A stretch of 64,000 nt of DNA. It comes from Niveispirillum sp943371025. Lineage in GTDB: Bacteria; Pseudomonadota; Alphaproteobacteria; Azospirillales; Azospirillaceae. How positions within the stretch are numbered: position 1 is the first letter of the stretch; each line of letters opens with the position of its first letter. The position numbers and the translations under genes were made by a program. Location of the stretch: assembly GCA_943371025.1 (NCBI GenBank), contig CALRTC020000030.1, positions 12,112 through 76,111 of the forward strand, written 5' to 3'. Positions 1 to 8,971 of this stretch are shown piece after piece. The notes under the pieces are model-generated. The model was not told the DNA's origin, made no database searches, and saw nothing but the letters and a program-made list of their open reading frames with translations.

Positions 1-1038
1 CTGAAACTGACCCCGCAATTCCTGTCCAACAGCGAGATCGGTTATCTGATCAAGGGGACGGAGGAGGAGGGGCTGGCCTACACCTCTGACCGTCCGCGGC
101 TGCGGCGCTTCCTGCGCGCACCCAACTGGTCGCCCGACGGCAAGTCGGTCGTCTATGAAAAGACCAGCTTCAAACCGATCCGTCCGCTGTTCAAACCGCT
201 CTACAGTTGGGACAAGGATTGGGAATATCGCCATGTCGACGTCTTCCCGCTGATGTCGCGCGACGGCTGGATCGTCTTCACTGAAAAGCAACTGGGTGAA
301 AGCTCAGTTCTTATCATGCGGCCCGATGGCTCAGACAAGCGCTTGGTGTTCGATGCCCGCAACCGCGGGCTGGATGTGGAAAGGGTGCGCAAGGGCCTTG
401 CCGGCGCGTTCCAGCCCTGCTGGTCGCCCGATGGTGACTGGATCGCCTTCGGTCTGGGCTATTGGTTCGCGCAGCGCGACATGGAAACGGCGGCCATCTG
501 GCGCGTCCGCCGTGACGGCTCGGGTGCGGAGCAACTGACCGACGGAACGGTTCATTCCGGCTTTCCCAGCTACTCGGCTGATGGCAAGGAAATCGTCTTC
601 CGCATCTGGAGCGAGAAGGAAAAGGGTCTGCGCATCCTTAACCTTGAAACCCGTCAGACCCGTGTGCTGACGGAAGGGTACGACAACCTTCCCGGCTGGT
701 CGCCCGACGGCAAGCGGATTGTCTTCACGCGCAAACGGGACGACGGCAATTTTGACATCTACACGATCCGACCCGATGGGAGCGACCTGTTCCGCGCGAC
801 CACGCACGGCTCCAGCGATGGGCACGCCGTGTGGTCCAATGATGGCCGCATCCTGTGGAGCGGGTCGCAACATGGCTTCCGCGATGAAGCAGCGCTCTAC
901 GACAATACGTTCCAGCAGTATGGCCAAATCTATGTCATGAACGCCGATGGCACAGACAAAAAGATCGTGACGGACAGCAAGTGGGAGGACAGCATGCCCT
1001 TATACTTGCCCACCGGTACGGTTACACAGTCGCGTTAA
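1..1038 (+). CDS. TolB-like beta-propeller protein (PD40 repeats), 5' end missing
   Basis: Frame 1 is open from the first base to a TAA at 1036-1038, so this is the C-terminal 345 residues of a longer gene. At least five repeats of the WD40-like PD40 type are visible, with cores such as WSPDGKSVVYE, WSPDGDWIAFG, YSADGKEIVFR and WSPDGKRIVFT, each forming one blade of a beta-propeller. Such C-terminal propellers occur in TolB and in amidohydrolase or peptidase families of the TolB-like class; the N-terminal domain that would decide between them lies outside the window. A strong terminator follows at once, so it is the last gene of its operon. Function beyond a protein- or ligand-binding propeller is unknown. 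Confidence 0.8.
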   Translation: MKLTPQFLSNSEIGYLIKGTEEEGLAYTSDRPRLRRFLRAPNWSPDGKSVVYEKTSFKPIRPLFKPLYSWDKDWEYRHVDVFPLMSRDGWIVFTEKQLGESSVLIMRPDGSDKRLVFDARNRGLDVERVRKGLAGAFQPCWSPDGDWIAFGLGYWFAQRDMETAAIWRVRRDGSGAEQLTDGTVHSGFPSYSADGKEIVFRIWSEKEKGLRILNLETRQTRVLTEGYDNLPGWSPDGKRIVFTRKRDDGNFDIYTIRPDGSDLFRATTHGSSDGHAVWSNDGRILWSGSQHGFRDEAALYDNTFQQYGQIYVMNADGTDKKIVTDSKWEDSMPLYLPTGTVTQSR

Positions 1039-1066
1039 TGCCCTGGCATCGCTGAACTTATCGCCC

Positions 1067-1106
1067 CCACCCTCCCGGCCTTCCGCCTGGAGGGTGGTTT
1101 GCTTTT
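1067..1106 (+). terminator. Rho-independent terminator
   Basis: A perfect 9-bp stem CCACCCTCC / GGAGGGTGG (1067-1075 with 1089-1097) is followed by a T-rich run TTTGCTTTT. It sits 28 bases after the propeller gene stop. The rest of the 1107-1379 stretch shows no convincing gene and presumably holds the promoter of the next receptor gene. Confidence 0.8.
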
Positions 1107-1379
1107 GGGCTACCCATGGCCCCTGGGACAAGGATTTTTTGTGCCCCCGAACCGTTTGCCCGCCGTCCTAAAACTTATCATAGCGAACATGGATTGATGA
1201 CCCTTGCTGGCCTGCCCCTCAGCTATGGTCAAAGTGTCGTGAGAAGGCGGGTTTCAACTGCCGCAACTCAGATTTTCCCACGGAACCCCTTCATGGGAGC
1301 GATCAGCAAAGGGCGGTGCGGGACGTAGGTCCTCCAGCCCGACATGAAGTCTCAAGAAAAGATAATCGGGAGGAAAATA

Positions 1380-3662
1380 ATGAATTCGCTGCATCGCCGG
1401 CGCCGTGTCGCCGTGCGCACGTCTTACCGCTCTCTGATGCTGGCCGGTGCGTGCCTGGCTTCGGGTTGGATATCGCCTTCACTGGCAGACACCAGCAGCA
1501 ACGCTGAAGCGGCACCCGGCGTGCTGGAGGAAATCGTCGTCACGGCCCAAAAGCGCTCGGAGAATGTGCAGGAGGTGCCGATTGCCATCAGCGTCATCGG
1601 CACTGATGTGCTGGGCGATGCCGGTGCCTCTGGCACGGTGGAACTGAAGAATGTCGTGCCCGCCCTCAACATCACCACCGGTGTGGGCGGTTTCGGTCTG
1701 CCGCGCATCCGCGGTATCGGTGCCTCCGGCCAGGGGCCTGGCATTGAAAACCCGGTGGCTGTTGTGGTGGACGGCGTCTATCACGGGGCTGCCTTCGGTG
1801 TGCTGCAATCCCTGTTCGACACGGCCCAGGTGGCGGTGCTGAAGGGCCCGCAGGGTACCCTGTTCGGTCGCAATGCGACCGGCGGCGTCATCCAGGTCAC
1901 GACCTACGAACCCGGCTTCGACCCGCATGGCAAGGCGATCCTGGAATATGGCAACTATGACACCAAACGCGCGGCCGCCTTCGTCACCGGTGGCATCACA
2001 GACAAGCTGGCGATCAGTCTGTCCGGCCAGTATGAGGACCGTGGCAACGGCTTCGGCACCAATGTCATCACCGGCAATGACGTGCAGGATGGCGACACCT
2101 GGGCCGGCCGCGTGAAACTGAAATGGCTGGTGACGGAGGACACGACGGTCCTTCTGTCCGGCGATATCAATGGCCGCGACGCGTCCGAACCTGCCTTTCG
2201 CAATTTCGGCCTGAATACGCTGGGCCAGAATATTCCGCAACTGATCAGCAACGCAGGCGGCGATCCGGCCAACGATATCTACAGCGACATGGATCCGGAG
2301 TTGGAGGCCCGACAGAAGGGGGGAAGCGCCACCATCACCCATGATTTTGGCGGTGCAGAACTGAAAAGCATTACTGCCTACCGCGATACGAAACTGCGCA
2401 CCCTGTTTGATCCAGACGGCACAGCTCTGGCCCGCCTGCGTATCGACAACCACAATTACGACAAGCAGTTCACGCAGGAATTCGACCTGCTGTCCAGCGA
2501 TGACGGCCCGCTGTCCTGGGTGCTGGGTGGCTTCTATATGTGGAATTCAGCCGGTCAGGAGCCGGGTCGCACCACCGGTCTGCTGACCTTCGGTGGCAAT
2601 GGCTACAGCGATGTCATGACCGATGTGCGGCTGAACTCCATTTCCGGCTTTGCACAGGCAACCTATGCGCTGTCCGATGACACCAAAATCACCGGCGGCC
2701 TGCGTTACACCAATGATGAGCGCGAGTTCGAGGCCTATAGCGTCGAATTCAACGGCAATACCAACAGAACCACGCGCGGTGCCCTGCAATCCGATAGCCG
2801 CACCTTCAGCAAGGTGACGTGGCGTCTGGCACTGGATCACCAGTTCACGCCCGACGTCATGGGCTATGCCAGCTATAATCGTGGATTTCGCAGCGGCACC
2901 TTCGTGCCGCAGGCCAACCCGATCATCGTGCTGGAGCCAGAAGTCGTCGATGCGTACGAGGTGGGGTTGAAGACCGACCTGTTCGGTGGCATCGCCCGCT
3001 TCAACGTCGCTGCCTATTATTACGACCAGACCAATGTGCAGGTTCAGCAGGTCATTTCTGGTACCAACAGCATTTACAATGCTGACGGGGCGGAGACCTA
3101 TGGTGTGGATGCCGACCTCACGGTCCAGGTCACGGATAACTTCCGTGTCTTTGGCGGTCTGGGCTATACCCATGCCCGCTACACCGACTTTACCAACGCT
3201 ATCATTTCCGTGCCCTATCCGCTGGCGGCCAGTTTCGTCATCCCAACGGGACAGACTTGCCGCGGCACCTTCGGCAATCCGCGCACCCAGTTGGGCGGCA
3301 ACTGCCTGATCATCGGCGATGCCTCAGGAAACAAGCTGCAGAACACGCCGGCCATCACCGCCAATCTGGGCGGTTCGCTAGAGATCCCGACGGAGGTCGG
3401 GTCCTTCACGGTATCGGGCAACTATTACTACAATGATGGCTATGTCGGCACGGCCGACGAACGGGTGGTCCAGGACAGCTATGACTTGGTCAGCGCCTCT
3501 GTCACCTGGCACAACCCCACCAAGTCCTATTTCGTGAAGCTGTGGGCCCAGAACCTGACCAATTCCCATTACTTCGCGCAGATCGGCGCCACCAATTCCG
3601 GCGACAATGGCACGCCCGGCGCGCCCCGCACCTTCGGCCTGACCATCGGCGCGGATTTCTGA
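1380..3662 (+). CDS. TonB-dependent outer-membrane receptor
   Basis: About 760 residues. An arginine-rich signal peptide is followed by a TonB box (LEEIVVTAQKR), a plug domain with the conserved GPQGTLFGRNATGGVI segment, and a beta-barrel ending in aromatic Phe. The ATG at 1380 was chosen because GGGAGG at 1368-1373 gives ideal spacing; an ATG 36 bases upstream lacks this. The family imports siderophores, vitamins, sugars or hydrophobic aromatic compounds using TonB/ExbBD energy. The next gene, 80 bases downstream on the same strand, is an MFS anion transporter, so the pair probably moves one organic substrate through both membranes. It resembles the receptors common in sphingomonads and related catabolic alphaproteobacteria; substrate unknown. 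Confidence 0.93.
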   Translation: MNSLHRRRRVAVRTSYRSLMLAGACLASGWISPSLADTSSNAEAAPGVLEEIVVTAQKRSENVQEVPIAISVIGTDVLGDAGASGTVELKNVVPALNITTGVGGFGLPRIRGIGASGQGPGIENPVAVVVDGVYHGAAFGVLQSLFDTAQVAVLKGPQGTLFGRNATGGVIQVTTYEPGFDPHGKAILEYGNYDTKRAAAFVTGGITDKLAISLSGQYEDRGNGFGTNVITGNDVQDGDTWAGRVKLKWLVTEDTTVLLSGDINGRDASEPAFRNFGLNTLGQNIPQLISNAGGDPANDIYSDMDPELEARQKGGSATITHDFGGAELKSITAYRDTKLRTLFDPDGTALARLRIDNHNYDKQFTQEFDLLSSDDGPLSWVLGGFYMWNSAGQEPGRTTGLLTFGGNGYSDVMTDVRLNSISGFAQATYALSDDTKITGGLRYTNDEREFEAYSVEFNGNTNRTTRGALQSDSRTFSKVTWRLALDHQFTPDVMGYASYNRGFRSGTFVPQANPIIVLEPEVVDAYEVGLKTDLFGGIARFNVAAYYYDQTNVQVQQVISGTNSIYNADGAETYGVDADLTVQVTDNFRVFGGLGYTHARYTDFTNAIISVPYPLAASFVIPTGQTCRGTFGNPRTQLGGNCLIIGDASGNKLQNTPAITANLGGSLEIPTEVGSFTVSGNYYYNDGYVGTADERVVQDSYDLVSASVTWHNPTKSYFVKLWAQNLTNSHYFAQIGATNSGDNGTPGAPRTFGLTIGADF

Positions 3663-3742
3663 ACTGTTTTGACAGGCGGCGGGGCATGACCTGTCCCGCC
3701 GGTTTGTGGGAGGATTTGCCCGGCAGTCAAGGGAGATGAAAC

Positions 3743-5032
3743 GTGGAAAATACAATGAGGACCCCGCCTGTGAAAGGCGAGCGGTTCCCGGCACGGCAGT
3801 GGTTGGTTCTGGCTCTTTTGGCCTTGGGTGCCCTGATCGCATTCGTTGATCGCATCAACATTTCAGCGGCCCTGACGGTGGAGGCTTTCAAACAGCATTT
3901 TCAGCTTTCTGACGTGGATCGCGGCTGGATCAATTCCGCCTTCTTCTGGTCCTACGCCTTGTTTCAGGTGCCGATGGGCTGGGTGGTGGACCGGTTTGGC
4001 GTGAAGAAGCCTTATGCGATCTGCTTTGCCGTCTGGTGCGTCGCTTCGGCCCTGATCGGGTTGATGCCGGCCCTCTGGGGGTTGATCTTGATGCGCCTGA
4101 TCATCGGGGCGGCGGAGGCGGTGGTGGTTCCGGCCTCCTATCGCTGGATACGCACCAATTTCAGTGCGGAGAACAGCGGAACGGCCGTTGGGCTTTATAT
4201 GCTGGGTGCGAAGTTCGGGCCGGCCATCGGGGCACCGCTGGCGGCTTGGCTGATCGTGACCTTTAACTGGGAACTGATGTTCATCATCACCGGCCTGTCG
4301 GGCCTGCTCTGGCTGATCCCCTGGCTGTTGCTGACCCGGCGGGATGACAGGGACGCGGCCTTGACGACGAAAGGGAAGGGAACGGATGTGCCCTTCCGGT
4401 CGATCCTGTCCAGCCGCCTGATCTGGAGTACGCTCGTCGTCTATTTCTGCTATAATTACTTCACCTTCTTTTGCATGACCTGGATGCCGGCCTATCTTGT
4501 GGAGCAGCGGGGCCTGTCTCTGAAGGAGATGGGTCTTTACACCTTCTTCAGCTTCATGGGCATCGCCCTCGTAGCGCTGGTGTCGGGCTGGGCGGCGGAT
4601 CAACTGATTAAGCGCTATGGCCGTACCGTGCTGATTCGTAAGGCCTTCGTGGTGGCGGGCTTTGCCTTGGCCAGCACGGTCCTGTTGGGCGCTCATGCCG
4701 ACAGCGTGGAGGAGGCCCTGTTCTGGAATGTCGCCTCCCTGTCCGGTCTGGGCCTTACCACCGCAAACAACTTGGCCCTGTGCAGCCTGACCCTCATCCC
4801 CGCACCCATCGTGGGCCGGGTGAAGGGCATCCAGAATGTGGCTGTCGCGGTGGCAGGCATCGTATCCCCCTTGGTGACAGGTTGGCTGCTGCATGCCACC
4901 GGTTCATTTGCGGCACCGATGACCCTGATTTTCGCCCTTCTGGTGTTGGGCGGCCTGACGGTCATCTTCCTGTTGCGGCCGGAATGGGCGCCCACTATTC
5001 CCGACGCACCATCGGCGGCAAAACCGGGATAA
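3743..5032 (+). CDS. MFS transporter, anion:cation symporter (ACS) type
   Basis: A 429-residue integral membrane protein with about 12 hydrophobic segments and the MFS loop signature VVDRFGVKKPYA after TM2. The overall pattern, with an early DRINIS motif (residues about 36-41) and RLIIGAAEA in TM4, is that of the ACS/phthalate-hexuronate symporter family, which takes up carboxylated organic acids with protons. GTG at 3743 is preferred because GGGAGA at 3731-3736 is correctly spaced; an ATG 12 bases later is possible. Likely works with the receptor upstream, moving the same acid across the inner membrane. Substrate cannot be assigned from sequence. Confidence 0.9.
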   Translation: MENTMRTPPVKGERFPARQWLVLALLALGALIAFVDRINISAALTVEAFKQHFQLSDVDRGWINSAFFWSYALFQVPMGWVVDRFGVKKPYAICFAVWCVASALIGLMPALWGLILMRLIIGAAEAVVVPASYRWIRTNFSAENSGTAVGLYMLGAKFGPAIGAPLAAWLIVTFNWELMFIITGLSGLLWLIPWLLLTRRDDRDAALTTKGKGTDVPFRSILSSRLIWSTLVVYFCYNYFTFFCMTWMPAYLVEQRGLSLKEMGLYTFFSFMGIALVALVSGWAADQLIKRYGRTVLIRKAFVVAGFALASTVLLGAHADSVEEALFWNVASLSGLGLTTANNLALCSLTLIPAPIVGRVKGIQNVAVAVAGIVSPLVTGWLLHATGSFAAPMTLIFALLVLGGLTVIFLLRPEWAPTIPDAPSAAKPG

Positions 5033-5038
5033 CCGGAT

Positions 5039-5059
5039 GGCGATCCTGTACGGATCGCC
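5039..5059 (+). terminator. Intergenic hairpin, possible terminator
   Basis: Perfect 8-bp inverted repeat GGCGATCC / GGATCGCC with a 5-base loop, starting 6 bases after the MFS stop codon. There is no T-tract after it, so it may be an mRNA 3' end stabiliser or a Rho-dependent end instead. The remaining bases to 5259 are AT-richer and presumably contain the next promoter. Confidence 0.4.
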
Positions 5060-5259
5060 GCTTCCCGGTCCGGCAGGGCACGGTCACCAATCCAATAGGG
5101 CAAGCAAGCAAATCAATCAGCCACAATAGATTTTTCGGATTACATAAAATCATCGCCGATAAAGGGGCCATTTTCACAATATACAGGCCGGATCGGCGTG
5201 ACCGCCCCGCATGGAAACGGTGAGCGGCCGATAAAATAAGTATCCTGGAGGAAATGCCG

Positions 5260-8079
5260 ATGAGGTTCCTGGCCTCTGCGCTGTTGTCTGGAGCAAGCGC
5301 CCTGATTTTGCCCCATGCCGTCGCTGCCCAGACGGTACCCGACCAGATGGAATTGCTGGAAGAGGTGATCGTCACCGGTTCCCGCGTCATCAAGGACGGC
5401 GCTAATAGCCCCTCGCCGGTGACGGTGATCAGCACCGGCGACCTGTTGACGACGCAGCCTGGTGCCACCCTGGCAGAGGCGTTGAACAGCCTGCCGGTCT
5501 TTTCCGGCTCGCGCGGTTCGGCCAGCAATCCGACGACTGTGGGCAGTGCCGCTGGCGGTAATGGATCTGCTAACCAGTTGAACCTTCGCAATATCGGGCC
5601 GACCCGTACCCTGGTGCTGATGGACGGCAAGCGCGTGCCGCCGACCCTGTTCAACGGCGTCGTCGATGTGGACATCGTTCCGCAGTTGCTGGTGGAACGG
5701 GTTGATGTGGTGACGGGCGGTGTGTCTGCCGTCTATGGTTCCGATGCCATGACCGGTGTGGTGAACTATGTCATCAACCGGAAGCTCCAGGGCCTGCGTG
5801 CGGATGTGTCCTATGGCGTTTCCGAGCAGGGCGATGCCACGAAATTCAACGCGGCCATGGCCTATGGCACCGACATCAATGACCGCGCCCATGTGGAGTT
5901 CAGCTACGAATACCGGGACGAGGGCGGGATCGATAACCGCACCGACCGCGACTGGCTGAGCCAGATCGGTGTGACCGGTGCCGGTACAGCCGCGAACCCT
6001 TATGTCCTGCAAACCGACCTGCGGCAGAAGGATTTTCCCTTCGGCGGCCTGATCACCACTGGCGCGCTGGCCGGACAGGTCTTCAAGAGCAATGGCACCT
6101 TGTCGCCCTTCGTGGCCGGCACGGCCACCGGGACATCGGCCATTCAGATCGGCGGCGATGGCGGATATTGGGACAGCGGTCTGATCGCGCAGCTTGAAGG
6201 GCATCAGCTTTTCGGCCGGCTAGACTACGACATCGCCGACGATATCCGCGCTTATGCGCAACTGTCCGGCACCTTCAAGACTAACAGTTCCTACGCCGAG
6301 ACGAACCAGCTCAATGGCGTGGCCATCAGTCGGACCAACGCCTTCCTGTCGTCGCAGATCCAGGCCCTGATCCCCAGCAGCCAGCCGACCTTCCGCTTCA
6401 GCAAATTCATGGCGGATGTTCCCCGGATCCAGGCTGTCTCCGATTCCGAACAAATCATTGCCACGACCGGGGTTGACGGCAAGACCGGCGGTCTCAACTG
6501 GGCGATCGATTACACCCATGGCGAGGCGGTGCTGGACACTGACCTGAACAATGTCATCAACCGGCAGAAACTGTGGTCGGCCCTGGATGCCGTTGTGAAC
6601 CCGGCCAATGGCCAGACGGTCTGCAACATCACGCTGACCAATCCCGGCCTCGCCAATGGCTGCGTGCCGCTGAACGTTTTCGGTCCCAATGCCGCCTCGG
6701 CCGAGGCCATCGATTATGTCACCGACACCATTGCCTATCATTCCAAGACGGTGATGAACGATATTGCCGGCCAGATCAGCGGCAGCCCGTTTGACACTTG
6801 GGCCGGTCCCGTCAATGCCGCCCTGTCGGGCGAATGGCGCAAAGTGTCGTTCAGTTCCGACAGCAGCGCCACACCTAGCGACGTGGCCGACTGTACCGGC
6901 ATCCGGTTCAACTGCACCGCCGGGACGCAATTGACGGAATCCGTGTTCGGGGAAACGGCGGGCGTCAGCCAGACCGTTTATGAAGCGGCAGTGGAGTTCG
7001 ATGCCCCGTTGCTGGTCGATAGCCCCTTGGCCCGATCCTTCAACCTCAACGGTGCTGCCCGTTACACCCATTACAATACCAGCGGCACCTACTGGACCTG
7101 GAAGCTGGGTATCGACTGGCATCTGACGGACGAATTCCGGTTCCGCGCTACGCGGTCGCGGGATATCCGGGCGCCAACCCTATATGACCTGTTCTCGCCC
7201 ACCACCATCATTCCGGTGCGCCCGACCGACCTGCTGACGGGGTTGAGCCCGACCACGCCGCAGGTGGATGAAGGCAACCCCGACCTGACCGCAGAAATCG
7301 GCAATACGGTCACGGCCGGCTTCGTCTGGCAGCCCAGTTCCGACCTGAACATCGCGGTCGATGGCTATCGCATCCGCATTTCCGACGCGGTGACACAGAT
7401 TGCGGGTTCCACCCCCGCCTATCAGCAGGCCTGTTACGCCAGCGGCGGCACGTCACCTTACTGTCTGTTGCAGGAACGGCCCAACGGCTTTACGGACAAG
7501 TCGGCCGCCAATGCCGTGACCCGCTGGCTGACCAAGAACATCAACCTGTCGGAGATTGAGACTTGGGGCATTGATACCGAGCTGAACTATTCCGCCGAGC
7601 TGTTCGACCGACCCATGATGTTCCGCATTCTGGCCGCCTGGCAGCCGCATGTCTATTACCGCCAGCCCAATGTCGCGACGTTGGACCAGGGCGGGGTGGC
7701 GTTCGGTCCCCTGGGTCTGGCTGCTACGCCGTCCCTGCGCCTGTCGGCCTTCTTCCGGTTCCAACCGGTGGAGAGTGTCACCGTGGATATTTCCCAGCGT
7801 TGGCGCAATGCCATGAAGCTGGGGGGCGATCCCAGCCAGGTCTGGGTGGACAACCATATCGGTTCCTTTGCCACGACCGGCATCAATGTGGCCTGGGATA
7901 CCAAGGCCGCGTTCGGCAATCTGCAGATCTACGGCAATGTTCAGAACCTGTTCAATGCCACGCCACCGATCGGTGCCTTCTCCGGCAATGGCACTCGCGC
8001 CGGCTTGCGTGACGGCTTTGCCCTGGGTGACGATCCGCGTGGCCGGTACTTCACGACCGGTGCCAAGGTCCGTTTCTGA
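5260..8079 (+). CDS. Large TonB-dependent receptor
   Basis: About 939 residues: a classical signal peptide (MRFLASALLSGASALILPHA, cleavage near AVAAQ), TonB box LEEVIVTGSRV, plug domain containing LMDGKRVPP and VYGSDAMTGVVNYVINRKL, and a long beta-barrel ending in KVRF. The plug type (VTGSRV with YGSDAMTGVVN) is the subclass common in Xanthomonas, Caulobacter and sphingomonads and often tied to plant-derived substrates. ATG 5260 is preferred over ATG 5254 because GGAGG at 5247-5251 lies only 2 bases from the latter. It is flanked by its own leader and a strong terminator, so is probably transcribed alone. Substrate unknown. Confidence 0.92.
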   Translation: MRFLASALLSGASALILPHAVAAQTVPDQMELLEEVIVTGSRVIKDGANSPSPVTVISTGDLLTTQPGATLAEALNSLPVFSGSRGSASNPTTVGSAAGGNGSANQLNLRNIGPTRTLVLMDGKRVPPTLFNGVVDVDIVPQLLVERVDVVTGGVSAVYGSDAMTGVVNYVINRKLQGLRADVSYGVSEQGDATKFNAAMAYGTDINDRAHVEFSYEYRDEGGIDNRTDRDWLSQIGVTGAGTAANPYVLQTDLRQKDFPFGGLITTGALAGQVFKSNGTLSPFVAGTATGTSAIQIGGDGGYWDSGLIAQLEGHQLFGRLDYDIADDIRAYAQLSGTFKTNSSYAETNQLNGVAISRTNAFLSSQIQALIPSSQPTFRFSKFMADVPRIQAVSDSEQIIATTGVDGKTGGLNWAIDYTHGEAVLDTDLNNVINRQKLWSALDAVVNPANGQTVCNITLTNPGLANGCVPLNVFGPNAASAEAIDYVTDTIAYHSKTVMNDIAGQISGSPFDTWAGPVNAALSGEWRKVSFSSDSSATPSDVADCTGIRFNCTAGTQLTESVFGETAGVSQTVYEAAVEFDAPLLVDSPLARSFNLNGAARYTHYNTSGTYWTWKLGIDWHLTDEFRFRATRSRDIRAPTLYDLFSPTTIIPVRPTDLLTGLSPTTPQVDEGNPDLTAEIGNTVTAGFVWQPSSDLNIAVDGYRIRISDAVTQIAGSTPAYQQACYASGGTSPYCLLQERPNGFTDKSAANAVTRWLTKNINLSEIETWGIDTELNYSAELFDRPMMFRILAAWQPHVYYRQPNVATLDQGGVAFGPLGLAATPSLRLSAFFRFQPVESVTVDISQRWRNAMKLGGDPSQVWVDNHIGSFATTGINVAWDTKAAFGNLQIYGNVQNLFNATPPIGAFSGNGTRAGLRDGFALGDDPRGRYFTTGAKVRF

Positions 8080-8166
8080 GGTCTGTACCGTCGGATAAAG
8101 TTAGACGGTCAAACCGATACCGACAGCTCGGCATACCATCGGTCAAATTCTGCCCCCGCATCCAAA

Positions 8167-8210
8167 AAAACGCCGCCAGATCAATGATCTGGCGGCGTTT
8201 TGTCTTTCTG
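8167..8210 (+). terminator. Strong Rho-independent terminator
   Basis: A perfect 16-bp stem (AAAACGCCGCCAGATC at 8167-8182 and its complement at 8186-8201) with a 3-base loop, flanked by an A-run before and TTTTGTCTTT after. It closes the receptor transcript and could act in both directions. Confidence 0.9.
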
Positions 8211-8445
8211 GGATGCGTACGCACCGCAAGGCGTGGAAGCACAGTTGGTGAACTGGCCCCGTGACCCGGATTCGGCGTCTCCGTCTCCAACCAACTTTAC
8301 CGGTCCTGTTCCACTGCGAATTCATAAATCTGCATAAAATCAAATATTTATGCATTTTCTTGCATCGTCATTTTCACTGATTCGGGTTAATGGCTGCAGT
8401 CATTCCAACCCGCAGTAAATTAAGTGCCCGCTGCGTGCTGGGGCT
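8211..8445. other. Intergenic stretch with AT-rich inverted repeat
   Basis: No gene is supported here. The stretch 8321-8400 is strikingly AT-rich for this genome and holds an 8-bp inverted repeat TGCATAAA / TTTATGCA (8331-8338 and 8347-8354, 8-base spacer). It could be a regulator site or the promoter of a gene now decayed (next entry). Confidence 0.4.
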
Positions 8446-8778
8446 GTGTTCAGTGAAGCTGCGCGAATTTTGGCGAAGAGGTCCAAATCACTTCTGATGT
8501 TGGGGCTTTCATATGCGTTTTGTTCATTTCGCCAAGGCTGCCATGGCACGACGGTAGCGCGCAGCAGCGGCCCGACCGGCTTCCATGGCTCAGTGTCGAA
8601 CGAGAATTACCGCGAGGTCGGGTCCAGCTGCATCGCCGAACGGCGGGGCATCGAGATGCTGGACGAAGGGGCGGCCCACTTCGGATTCCTGCAACTCGGC
8701 GACCGGGTGCGCATGGAGGTGCTGAAGGATGGGCAGAGCGTCGTTGGCGCCTTTGACCAGCAAGTCGTGAAAGCCTGA
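8446..8778 (+). pseudogene. C-terminal remnant of a fumarylacetoacetate hydrolase-family protein
   Basis: The last ~65 codons (from about 8580) match the C-terminal end of fumarylacetoacetate hydrolase (FAH)-family proteins as I know them: a GSVSNEN segment, then SSCIAERRGIEMLDEG, FLQLGDRVRMEVL and a final DGQSV-GAFDQQVV. Normal family members are about 280-330 residues and contain an upstream metal-binding ExE...D region, absent here; the first 45 codons look unrelated. FAH-family hydratases/hydrolases act late in extradiol ring-cleavage pathways, and the gene directly precedes such an operon, so this is probably the broken end of a former pathway gene. No good ribosome site precedes it. Confidence 0.6.
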
Positions 8779-8787
8779 GCATGACGT

Positions 8788-8802
8788 ATCACCCCGGTCG
8801 AT
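8788..8802. promoter_or_regulatory. Candidate LysR/NodD-type binding element (ATC-N9-GAT)
   Basis: ATC ACCCCGGTC GAT, a 15-base element with the T-N11-A core of LysR sites and the ATC-N9-GAT form known for NodD binding. It lies 170 bases before the FAD monooxygenase start. The same element occurs at 14242-14256 and 15215-15229, in the other intergenic regions of this cluster. A 6-base match can arise by chance. Confidence 0.4.
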
Positions 8803-8971
8803 GCTTGGTATCGATATAAACGGCTTTGGCGATTTGTTCGGTCGGCATATGGTTGTTGGCATGGAGGTCCGCGACGGCGACCGCCTCCCCACCAATCCAC
8901 GATAACGATCCGTCGCCACCGGCGGGCAATCCGGCTGCCGTCTCCTTGGATGCGCGGCCTGGGAGGAGCAT

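Noticed and set aside
1107..1379. Small plus-strand frame near 1116-1328
   Set aside because: No ribosome site, no recognisable motif, composition unlike the neighbouring genes.
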